From assembly GCA_902775735.1 (NCBI GenBank), contig CACYNH010000018.1:1-50059 (forward strand): DNA of 50,059 bases, given 5' to 3'. Made by a program: the position numbers and the translations under genes. The number at the start of each line of letters is the position of its first letter. Positions within the stretch are counted from its first letter, which is position 1. The notes beneath the pieces are model-generated. The model searched no databases, was not told the origin of the DNA, and saw nothing but the letters and a program-made list of their open reading frames with translations. This document shows positions 43,994 through 50,059 of this stretch, in pieces. The stretch is from an uncultured Erysipelotrichaceae bacterium (GTDB lineage Bacteria; Bacillota_I; Bacilli_A; Erysipelotrichales; Erysipelotrichaceae).

Positions 43994-44818
43994 GACTGAA
44001 TTCAGCCGGGTGATGAGATTTCTGTGGATGCGGATCTTACTGTATTTGCGGTATGGGAAACAGCCACGGAACCGATGTTCAAAAGTCATCAGCTGATCCT
44101 GAGCGGACAGATCGGCATGCACTTCCTGATGATTCTTCCGGAAGGAACAGAAAACGGCCGGATGGTGTTTACTGTCGGCAGCAGCATGGCGGAAGCGGAA
44201 TGAATCCTGCAGCAGTACGGACGTTATAAATTCACCTGCTATATCACTTCCGTTGAAATGGCGGAGGAAATCAAAGCGGTCTATACATACAGCAGAAACT
44301 GAGAAACAAAGACACTCACAGACACTTACAGTGTTAAAGAGTATCTGGAAATCCTGATCAAAAATACCGGTTCAAACAAGACATACGCCAAGGCGGCACA
44401 GATGGCTGCGGCGATCTACAACTACGGGTACTATGCAATGAAGGCAGTTCCCGGCGGCACAAAGCATCCGGAGATGCCCGGCACATATGTATATGATCGT
44501 GCTTTGATCACTTACCTTGAAGGCTATGAGATTCAGACCTCACTGGACAGGAGTGTGATCACATATGCAAGCTACTCACTGGATCTTGACTCTGAAACAG
44601 CAATCAATTTCTATCTCACGACAGATCAGGAACTGAACAAAGGCAATGTGACCGTCATGGCTGAGGGCGCAAGTTTTGATTATACGGTTGAAAAGAAGGG
44701 ATCCCGTTACTGTGTCTAAATCACAGGAATCGGCGCCCATGAGCTCGGCACAGTGTTTACAGTGAAGACAGGCAGTTCCCCTGTACGCATACTATACAGA
44801 AACCGTCAATTACCGTAA
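43994..44818 (+). pseudogene. Remnant of a large surface/secreted repeat protein
   Basis: One frame can be followed for about 270 codons, broken only by stops: TGA at 43997, 44201 and 44300, TAA at 44717, and a final TAA at 44816-44818. It opens with PGDEISVDADLTVFAVWE, the end of an InlB-B/Flg_new type repeat. It continues with SHQLILSGQIGMHFLMILPE, TDTYSVKEYLEIL, YAKAAQMAAAIYNYGYYAM and ITGIGAHELGTVFTV, a C-terminal module I know from big surface proteins of gut Bacillota. The 5' part, including any signal peptide, is absent. The open part 44402-44719 has no ribosome-binding site and is unlikely to be translated alone. Confidence 0.7.
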
Positions 44819-44836
44819 GTAAAGAGGAGAAACGAT

Positions 44837-44956
44837 ATGGAAAGATATGAAGCACCCGTGATCGAGGTGATCGAATTCAAAGCAGCGGATATTGTCACGA
44901 TCAGCGGCGATACTGAACTGCCGGAAATACCGCTCGGCCAGGACGAACAGATTTAA
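44837..44956 (+). CDS. Small peptide, 39 aa (RiPP-precursor-like pattern)
   Basis: A 39-codon ORF with a strong AGAGGAGAAACG ribosome-binding site and a terminator directly after it. It reads MERYEAPVIEVIEFKAADIV followed by TISGDTELPEIPLGQDEQI. The Y-x-x-P-x-I-E-x-I-E-F...D-I-V-T-x-S-G pattern with a short Pro/Gly/acid tail recurs in unannotated small peptides of gut Bacillota. The first half looks like a recognition leader and the second like a short core, but there are no cysteines and no modification enzyme gene is nearby. Function unknown. Confidence 0.6.
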   Translation: MERYEAPVIEVIEFKAADIVTISGDTELPEIPLGQDEQI

Positions 44957-44962
44957 ACAGAA

Positions 44963-44999
44963 AACGGACGGGAACATGAAGTTTCCGCCCGTTCTTTTA
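44963..44999 (+). terminator. Terminator after the 39-aa peptide gene
   Basis: AACGGACGGGAA pairs imperfectly with TTCCGCCCGTT, followed by CTTTTAA. It also separates the peptide from the convergent glycosyltransferase gene. Confidence 0.75.
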
Positions 45000-45022
45000 A
45001 TATTGTGTGGTTGTCTGAGATA

Positions 45023-46465
45023 TCAATACAATTTCAGAATGCGCTTAAGATCATCGGGAAGACTGTCTGTCACCTGATCAATGCGCTCCTGCAGGAAAGC
45101 GGCGATACTGTCATGGGTGGCCTGCAGATTATCCAGCATACCGGAGAACTGCGGCTGAGTTTTGCTGCGTTCATTCAGATAGCGCATGATCGCGTCTGAG
45201 GACATTTCATAAAGAGGATCGTCGAAGAGATTTCTGTCCCTGAGATAGAGTCCCGCCTCTGCTTTTTCATGAATTTCTGCATAGGCTTTTTCAGCTGTGT
45301 GAACAGCGTCATTCCAGGAAAGATAAATCTCATCCTGCGCATGCATTCCGGCCTGATGGAGCTCTTCTGTGTGGCTGCAGGCGTATTGGAGGAACTCTGC
45401 GGCGGCTTCCGCATTCTCTTTGATCAGATATCCGTTTCTGCCGTCTTCGATCCCTTCGGCAGCGCACGATCCTCCAATCAGCATCGACGCCAGCGCGCAG
45501 GCGGCAGCTTCCCTGACCACCAGACCGTTGGTATCGAAAGTGGAAGGGAAGAGGAACAGATCCGCTCTTGTATTCCATGCCCGCAGGATATTTCTGTCAC
45601 GGATGGGTCCGGTGAAGATGAATCTGCCGTTTTCTGAGGAACCGGGATGTGAAGTGATGTCTCCGTTTTCTTCTCTGACATCACAGCTGAAGCCATATTC
45701 CTTGATTTTTGAAATCAGAGAGTCACGGTCGGTGCCTTTGCCGATGAAAACCATGCGGAAGTCATTTGTTTTCGCTAAAATCCGGAAGGCATCGATGAGA
45801 AGGGGAAGACCTTTGTAATTCACTAATCTGCCGACAAACAGGAATACCGGAATATCCGCAGGCAGATCATAGTCTCTGCAGGCTTCTTCAATTTCAGCTT
45901 CAGCGGATCTTCCTTTTTCAAAATCCACACCGTTAAGCATGACTCTTACATCTCCTTCATAGCCAAGAGATTTCAGGTTTTCGCCGGCGCCATGGCTGAC
46001 CGCCCAGACTTCATCGCATGCCGAAGCGTTATGGACAATGGCCTTGATGCTTTCAGCAGCGATCAGAGGATCATGAATGGAATTATGCACGTCCATGTCA
46101 TATTTGGTATGCCATGTCAGGATAACCGGAGCACCGAGCGTATCGCGAAGGGATCTTGCGATGAAGGCGGAGGAAATCGGACAGTGGGTATGGATGATCT
46201 CCGGCTGGAACGAAGCCATCTTTGCCATCTCTTCAACCGGAAAAGGATATCCGGCCCTGTAGCCTCCTGTTAACATTGACGTGTTCAGGGAAGGGTAAGT
46301 GACAACTTTGTAGGGATAGATGGAATAGTCGGTATCCGGATACCATGGGGTTCCGACCATAACATCATGGCCGTCATGATTCAGTACAGAGGCGTAGTTC
46401 AGAACTGCGTTGACAACCCCGTCGATGACCGGCGGGAATGAGTCATTCAGAAGACAGATTTTCAT
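45023..46465 (-). CDS. GT4-family glycosyltransferase
   Basis: A 480-aa GT-B glycosyltransferase. The N-terminal half opens with MKICLLNDSFPPVIDGV and has IIHTHCPISSAFIARSL. The donor-binding half has VFLFVGRLVNYKGLPLLIDAF and the EX7E-type region TFDTNGLVVREAAACALASM. The overall layout resembles diacylglycerol glucosyltransferases and mannosyltransferases of glycolipid or LTA-anchor synthesis, but the acceptor cannot be read. The last 80 residues are helical and extra to the core. GGAGTAAAACA precedes the ATG, with a TACAAT -10 at 46491-46486. Confidence 0.88.
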   Translation of the reverse strand: MKICLLNDSFPPVIDGVVNAVLNYASVLNHDGHDVMVGTPWYPDTDYSIYPYKVVTYPSLNTSMLTGGYRAGYPFPVEEMAKMASFQPEIIHTHCPISSAFIARSLRDTLGAPVILTWHTKYDMDVHNSIHDPLIAAESIKAIVHNASACDEVWAVSHGAGENLKSLGYEGDVRVMLNGVDFEKGRSAEAEIEEACRDYDLPADIPVFLFVGRLVNYKGLPLLIDAFRILAKTNDFRMVFIGKGTDRDSLISKIKEYGFSCDVREENGDITSHPGSSENGRFIFTGPIRDRNILRAWNTRADLFLFPSTFDTNGLVVREAAACALASMLIGGSCAAEGIEDGRNGYLIKENAEAAAEFLQYACSHTEELHQAGMHAQDEIYLSWNDAVHTAEKAYAEIHEKAEAGLYLRDRNLFDDPLYEMSSDAIMRYLNERSKTQPQFSGMLDNLQATHDSIAAFLQERIDQVTDSLPDDLKRILKLY

Positions 46466-46512
46466 ATTGTTTTACTCCTGAAGCCATTGTACACAAATAT
46501 GCCGGGCAGGGA

Positions 46513-46560
46513 GGCAGACAAAAAGACTGTATTGTCACAGTTTCGTGCAATACAGTCTTT
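46513..46560 (-). terminator. Terminator after the DUF1508 gene
   Basis: A perfect 13-bp stem AAAGACTGTATTG (46522-46534)/CAATACAGTCTTT (46548-46560). On the minus strand it is followed by TTTTTG. Confidence 0.88.
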
Positions 46561-46570
46561 GCAGTCTGAA

Positions 46571-46951
46571 TTATTTCTCTTCTCTGACGATCTGTTCGCC
46601 CTGGGCATTCTTGATGACTGACTCGATGCCGTTTGTGGCGGACTTCAGTGCTTTGTAGCCTTCGGAGACGCCGATGATCTGTCCGTTTCTTGCCTTTAAG
46701 CGGAAGCGGGTTTCGCCGGCATTGTCTTCATAGACTTCAAACTTCGGGCACTTTTCAACTTTATAATTCTCTTCCGTCTGAATTTCCACAGCCGCGATCG
46801 GCGCGTTCTTGATGACTGACTGAATGCCGTTCAGGCAGGACTTGTCAGACTTGTAAACCTGGGATGAGAGAATGATTTCACCGTTGGATGCCTTCAGATT
46901 GAATTTGACACCTGTCTTGGTTTCCTTGATTGCGAATTTTCCGATTGCCAT
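46571..46951 (-). CDS. Tandem DUF1508 (YegP/UPF0339) protein
   Basis: A 126-aa protein made of two DUF1508 repeats. The first (residues 1-55) has GVKFNLKASNGEIILSSQVYKS and NGIQSVIKNA; the second (about 70-120) has TRFRLKARNGQIIGVSEGYKA and NGIESVIKNA. YegP-type proteins are small, stress-linked and of unknown biochemical role. Start chosen at 46951 with AAGGAATAATTAT upstream; the longer frame to 47020 reads through the promoter region. The promoter is bracketed by a 10-bp inverted repeat. Confidence 0.9.
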   Translation of the reverse strand: MAIGKFAIKETKTGVKFNLKASNGEIILSSQVYKSDKSCLNGIQSVIKNAPIAAVEIQTEENYKVEKCPKFEVYEDNAGETRFRLKARNGQIIGVSEGYKALKSATNGIESVIKNAQGEQIVREEK

Positions 46952-46971
46952 ATAATTATTCCTTCCATATG

Positions 46972-47026
46972 CAATGATGCATTTATTCCTTACCTGCATT
47001 ATAAACACAAACTGCATCATTGAAAA
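46972..47026 (-). promoter_or_regulatory. DUF1508 promoter bracketed by a perfect 10-bp inverted repeat
   Basis: Minus-strand -35 TTTTCA (47026-47021), 17-bp spacer, -10 TATAAT (47003-46998). CAATGATGCA (46972-46981) and TGCATCATTG (47013-47022) form a perfect inverted repeat around the -10 and touching the -35. It is a candidate operator, or an RNA hairpin if transcription starts further upstream. Confidence 0.6.
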
Positions 47027-47257
47027 AGATGAATTTCATTTTCTGAAAGAGTTTCTTCCAAAAACGCTATTTGAGCATGATTGACGGGCAGAATCTGTAC
47101 TCAATGAACTATCGTACCAGCATTGAGCAGTCCGTAATCCGGTGTTCCTTTTTTCACCGGCGCAGGGAAAGAAAAGGGGAAATACTTGGCGTTAAAAAGA
47201 GCTTAACAGTCAACGTATAAACCTGATGATTAATAAGAAAGACTGATGGAAACCTGT

Positions 47258-47821
47258 TCAAAGCTGCACGGAACGGATTGTGAACAGCTTGCGCAGAATC
47301 GCGGTGATTTCCTTCGGCGACTGTTTCATGTCATTGGTCAGCCAGGTCAGAATCAGGCCATAGGCCCCGGAAGCGGTTGTGATCATATACAGGGTTATTT
47401 CGTCGTCGCTGCAGCCGATCTGTTTCTTTAAAACTCCTTTATAGCGGCTGATAAAATCGTTCACGATTTCAAGACCGTAGCCGCTCATGTAGCTTTCGGT
47501 GTTTCTTGAGAACAGAAATGAGATTTCTTCTTTCTTTTCAAGCAGATAAGAAAGACAGGCTTCCAATGCGGCTTCTTCCGAATGACCGGCACTCATTTCA
47601 CTGCGGAAAGTCTGCTCGATTTTCTCAGCATATTCACGCAGTATATCGCGCAGAATCATCGGCACGGTCTCATAATGATTGTAAAATGTGGCCCTGTTTA
47701 CGCCGGATGCCTGGCAGAGATCAGTAACAGTAATTCTGGAAAGGGGTTTTTCTTTCAGCAGTGAAAGAAGGCCTTCCCGAAGCAGTCTTTTGGTAAGAAT
47801 GACGCGCATATCAGTTTTCAT
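47258..47821 (-). CDS. TetR-family transcriptional regulator
   Basis: A 187-aa repressor-type protein with an N-terminal helix-turn-helix domain (SRITVTDLCQASGVNRATFYNHYETVPMIL) and a helical C-terminal ligand/dimer domain. Start chosen at 47821 with GGAG 10 bases upstream; the in-frame ATG at 47836 contains that site. It diverges from the SnoaL-like gene, its likely target. Two ACATGT-centred sites lie between them. Confidence 0.9.
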   Translation of the reverse strand: MKTDMRVILTKRLLREGLLSLLKEKPLSRITVTDLCQASGVNRATFYNHYETVPMILRDILREYAEKIEQTFRSEMSAGHSEEAALEACLSYLLEKKEEISFLFSRNTESYMSGYGLEIVNDFISRYKGVLKKQIGCSDDEITLYMITTASGAYGLILTWLTNDMKQSPKEITAILRKLFTIRSVQL

Positions 47822-47852
47822 AATTCCGTTCTCCATTTCTAAACAAATCAAT

Positions 47853-47914
47853 ATGACATGTCGATTAACAGTCAGATCTATAATTATTGTTGATTGTTAT
47901 TATACATGTGTCAA
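47853..47914. promoter_or_regulatory. Two ACATGT-centred sites between tetR-like and SnoaL-like genes
   Basis: GACATGTC, an 8-bp palindrome, lies at 47855-47862, and ACATGT lies at 47904-47909, inside the spacer of the plus-strand promoter TTGTTA (47894-47899)/TATAAT (47916-47921). TGTCA flanks the second core. They are candidate binding sites of the divergent TetR protein. Confidence 0.4.
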
Positions 47915-47953
47915 ATATAATTAATACTGTCAATGTAATTGAAGGGGGATAAC

Positions 47954-48519
47954 ATGGAAAAGAAAGTACTCACGAATGAGGAACGCATTGCGAACAATGC
48001 CGCAATCGCCGACTCTTACTACCACGCTTATGACAAGAAAGCCGTAAAGGACGGCGCCGTCTATGATGTCTGGGTATTCGCACCGCACGCTGAATACTGG
48101 TCACCTTATTTCGCAACAGCATGATCGACCTGCAGGAAAATCCGATCTCAGTCGAAGACTCCGCCACAATGGAAGCTCTGTCTTATTCAGTTGAATTCGA
48201 TAACTGGGCACCGGTTGACTTTGAAAAGTTCCCGTCCGTTGAAGGCGTTGCCTGGAAGACACATTTCGGCGGTTACCGCAAGAAGGACGGCGTCTTCATG
48301 GACTTCTTCGCTTACAGTTTCATCCGCACAAACGAGTACGGTGAAATCACACACTGGGAAACACATGTCAACGCGGCATACAATGACTTCCTGGATGTCG
48401 CGATCGGCGAACATGGTCCGTATACTGATGCCAATGTCTATATGGCAGCGGTCATGAAGAAACTTGCTTCCGCCGGCATCGACCTCAGGGCTCTCATGCA
48501 CAAGGAAAGAAAAATCTGA
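47954..48519 (+). pseudogene. SnoaL-like (NTF2-fold) gene split into two frames
   Basis: The first frame (47954-48124) encodes EERIANNAAIADSYYHAYDK and FAPHAEYWSPYFATA, then stops. The second frame (48121-48519) continues with IDLQENPISVEDSATMEAL, APVDFEKFPSVEGVAWKTHFG and a C-terminus ending in LMHKERKI. Together they give a normal-length SnoaL-like polypeptide of about 185 residues. The junction is ATGA, so the second part could be translated by re-initiation, but it has no ribosome-binding site of its own. GGGGGAT precedes the first ATG. Either a recent frameshift, a sequencing error, or a real two-part protein. Confidence 0.6.
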
Positions 48520-48540
48520 GTCTGATCCATCATCATATTT

Positions 48541-48569
48541 CTGCAGCTGAAAAAGCTGCAGTTTTTTTT
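48541..48569 (+). terminator. Terminator after the SnoaL-like gene
   Basis: CTGCAGCT (48541-48548) pairs with AGCTGCAG (48554-48561) around GAAAA, followed by eight T residues. Confidence 0.9.
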
Positions 48570-48671
48570 GAGCTGGTTATATAACATCATAGCAAATACA
48601 GATATAAGCTATGAAAAGCCGCTTAATATGTGAAACATTTCAATGACCGGTTCTGCCATATAAAAGGATAG

Positions 48672-49070
48672 TTCAATCATGAGAGCGTGTTTATGCCGCC
48701 GACACTTGATACATACGATGATAATGTTTACAGTGTAATTAAGGTTCAATGAGCTACTGCAGCAGATTACCCGAGCGTGATCAGTTCCATTCGCTGTGAT
48801 GGAGTCGTTGAATATACTTACGAATGGTATGGATATCGTATCGGAGGCCCTGATAATTATTGGAATATCACAATTAACGCAGCTGCCAATCTCAATGCGC
48901 ATGCTGGATCTGATGTTACACCAAAAAAGCAATGCGATAATCTGCTTGCTTATTCTTCAAATGATTATCCGGATTAATTGATTTTACCGTGGGTGAAACC
49001 GCTGTAATTGCTGAATGAAAATGTCAGTATAGAGTGATTTTCCCGGACCGGCCAAAGGCAGTAACGGAGA
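48672..49070 (+). pseudogene. Second decayed ORF, possibly a secreted protein fragment
   Basis: One frame runs from 48672 to 48977 (VFMPPTLDTYDDNVYSVIKV, then ATAADYPSVISSIRCDGVVE) with a single in-frame TGA at 48750. After the stop at 48975, similar-looking sequence continues in another frame (DFTVGETAVIAE, then another TGA). It has no ribosome-binding site and no clear start. Many aromatic, Asn and Asp residues suggest an extracellular protein. I cannot name the family. Confidence 0.35.
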
Positions 49071-49145
49071 GAAGAACCCAGTTAACAAAAAAGAGAGGTT
49101 GATTAAAAGCTGTACAGCAGCACCGGCTGAAGGAGGATCGGACAA

Positions 49146-49625
49146 GTGCTTACAAATATAAGAAAGAATCTGTTTAAATACATGATTATTCTCCATCTTG
49201 CGTCTATGATTCTGTATATTCCGGCAACAGGGGCAGGGTACAGACACAATATTCTTTATGATATTCTTTGTACCGCGGTCATAGCATTGGAACTCGTTGT
49301 ATGCCGGAAAGATGAGCGTCATGAGAAGTTCTGGCTGTTTTATATAGTTGTTCATTTCCTTGCAATTGCCAGTATACATATGAGTGCTTTCTCAAAGTAT
49401 TATTATGGCGGCGCGTGGGATTTAATCGTATTGTTTCTGACAGCTCCAGTCGTTTATATTTGCTTCAGCAGGGTCAGATCCAATGCGTTGTTACTGGTTA
49501 TTGAAGCGGTTTCGGTTATTGTGCTTGGATACTTGTTGTTCATTACAGTGCGGAGACTGAGGAAAAAGAAATCCAATAAGCAGGAACAGACCAGCTCAGA
49601 TCCAGCCAAGGAACCATCGGATTAA
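49146..49625 (+). CDS. Small membrane protein, 159 aa, unknown function
   Basis: Four hydrophobic segments (about residues 10-28, 37-53, 62-82 and 85-135 as two close spans) are followed by a charged cytoplasmic tail rich in Lys, Gln and Ser. The start is a GTG at 49146 with AGGAGG 9 bases upstream, good support that it is expressed. I do not recognise the family; four-span proteins of this kind occur near membrane-stress or bacteriocin-immunity genes, but nothing here decides that. Confidence 0.65.
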   Translation: MLTNIRKNLFKYMIILHLASMILYIPATGAGYRHNILYDILCTAVIALELVVCRKDERHEKFWLFYIVVHFLAIASIHMSAFSKYYYGGAWDLIVLFLTAPVVYICFSRVRSNALLLVIEAVSVIVLGYLLFITVRRLRKKKSNKQEQTSSDPAKEPSD

Positions 49626-49699
49626 ATGCATAAAAATACAATGTGAAGTGACCGCAGTTACTGACGGTCCATTCAAAATAAAGAACAGGGGAAGCCTTA

Positions 49700-49717
49700 T
49701 TTGCACATGAGTGCTAA
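49700..49717 (+). promoter_or_regulatory. CIRCE-like half-site
   Basis: GAGTGCTAA at 49709-49717 equals the right arm of the CIRCE consensus; the left side offers only TTTGCAC at a shortened distance. It may be a decayed copy of the full element at 49921. Confidence 0.35.
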
Positions 49718-49720
49718 TAA

Positions 49721-49924
49721 CAGGCCAAATCATCAGATTTTCTGCGGAAATACCGGATGTACAAGGCATCCGAGCTGCTGAAAAACACAAAGATGCCGGT
49801 TGCGGAGGTCGGCGCATCCGTCGGATATGATAATCAGCTTCATTTTTCCAGGGTATTCCGGAACATCTTCGGAATCTCACCGAAGAATTACTGTGACAAT
49901 CACAGACTCAGTCAAAATAATTAG
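49721..49924 (+). pseudogene. AraC-family regulator fragment (C-terminal HTH only)
   Basis: The frame encodes FLRKYRMYKASELLKNTKMP, then VAEVGASVGYDNQLHFSRVF and RNIFGISPKNY before the stop at 49922. This is the second helix-turn-helix and tail of an AraC/XylS regulator. The N-terminal effector domain and first HTH are missing, and an in-frame stop lies just upstream, so it is a remnant. Confidence 0.75.
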
Positions 49925-49947
49925 CACTCACCACTTGACAGTGCTAA
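49921..49947 (+). promoter_or_regulatory. CIRCE operator (HrcA-binding site)
   Basis: TTAGCACTC, 9-bp spacer, CAGTGCTAA: the CIRCE consensus with one mismatch (C for G at the start of the right arm). It covers the -35 of the promoter at 49935-49963, the usual arrangement for HrcA repression of groESL or hrcA-dnaK. Confidence 0.85.
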
Positions 49948-49963
49948 AAAAGCGAGTTATAAC
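49935..49963 (+). promoter_or_regulatory. Heat-shock promoter reading out of the window
   Basis: -35 TTGACA (49935-49940), 17-bp spacer, -10 TATAAC (49958-49963). No start codon with a good ribosome-binding site is seen in the remaining 96 bases, so the controlled gene should lie beyond the window end. Confidence 0.75.
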
Positions 49964-50059
49964 ATAATTGCAAAGGAAAAGAGAAGATCCCCGAAAAGAA
50001 TCCGAACCCTCCTTCCCTTGTTCAGACACATAGTTTATTTCGATAAGCAATGAAGAAGA

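Noticed and set aside
43994..44818. TGA read as an amino acid (recoded genetic code), which would keep the surface-protein frame open
   Set aside because: polC, thioredoxin-like ferredoxin, nusB, xerD-linked and other intact genes end in TGA at family-normal lengths, and one of the internal stops is TAA. Decay is the simpler explanation.
47139..47160. Hairpin CCGGTG/CACCGG as a terminator
   Set aside because: The T run lies in the loop rather than after the stem, and no gene ends just before it on the plus strand.

Overview
The window looks like a chromosomal piece of a low-to-mid-GC Bacillota (Firmicutes) anaerobe, most plausibly of the Erysipelotrichaceae type. The reasons are a PolC-type DNA polymerase III, a T-box leader on thrS, a CIRCE heat-shock operator, a nusB-xseA-xseB-ispA-dxs-recN housekeeping run, and a large [FeFe]-hydrogenase locus. 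I saw no rRNA, tRNA or CRISPR array. The taxonomic assignment is inference from gene content.

Layout. 1-96 is the 3' end of a group II intron whose body lies outside the window. 111-2041 (minus) holds a ROK sugar kinase and an alpha/beta hydrolase. 2194-8604 (plus) holds polC, then a promoter and T-box leader (Thr specifier ACT) feeding thrS. 8605-18855 is the hydrogenase region: a TM1266-type regulator behind an attenuator-like leader, a lipoprotein and a permease of an ABC importer with no ATPase gene beside them, then a tightly overlapping operon. That operon encodes a NuoE-like subunit, two DRTGG-domain proteins, two GHKL ATPases, a divergent hydrogenase-like Fe-S protein, a PHP protein, a second thioredoxin-like ferredoxin, HydB and HydA. 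The catalytic parts fit an electron-bifurcating HydABC enzyme; the rest looks like a sensing or regulatory module.

18926-26335 holds a pair of LytS-like membrane kinases (one without its phospho-acceptor His, one intact), a type-B carboxylesterase, a GH31 glycosidase and a convergent GPH sugar symporter, probably one glycoside-utilisation locus. 26465-29787 holds proS and an IMP dehydrogenase gene diverging from a repeat-rich promoter region. 29915-30883 holds an orphan gene and a DUF5662 gene converging on one terminator. 30940-40556 is a housekeeping run: nusB, xseA, xseB, ispA, dxs, recN, dinB, xerD, deoB. 40630-43951 holds an M50-like membrane metalloprotease and a sensor PP2C phosphatase.

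From 43990 on, the sequence is accessory and partly decayed. It contains a surface-protein remnant with in-frame stops, a 39-aa peptide gene, a GT4 glycosyltransferase, a tandem DUF1508 protein with a palindromic promoter region, a TetR regulator divergent from a split SnoaL-like gene, a second decayed ORF, a small membrane protein, an AraC-family fragment, and a CIRCE/promoter pair pointing out of the window at 49921-49963.

Many promoters here carry an extended -10 (TGN before the hexamer), and three genes have start codons so close to the -10 that leaderless or near-leaderless transcription is likely.
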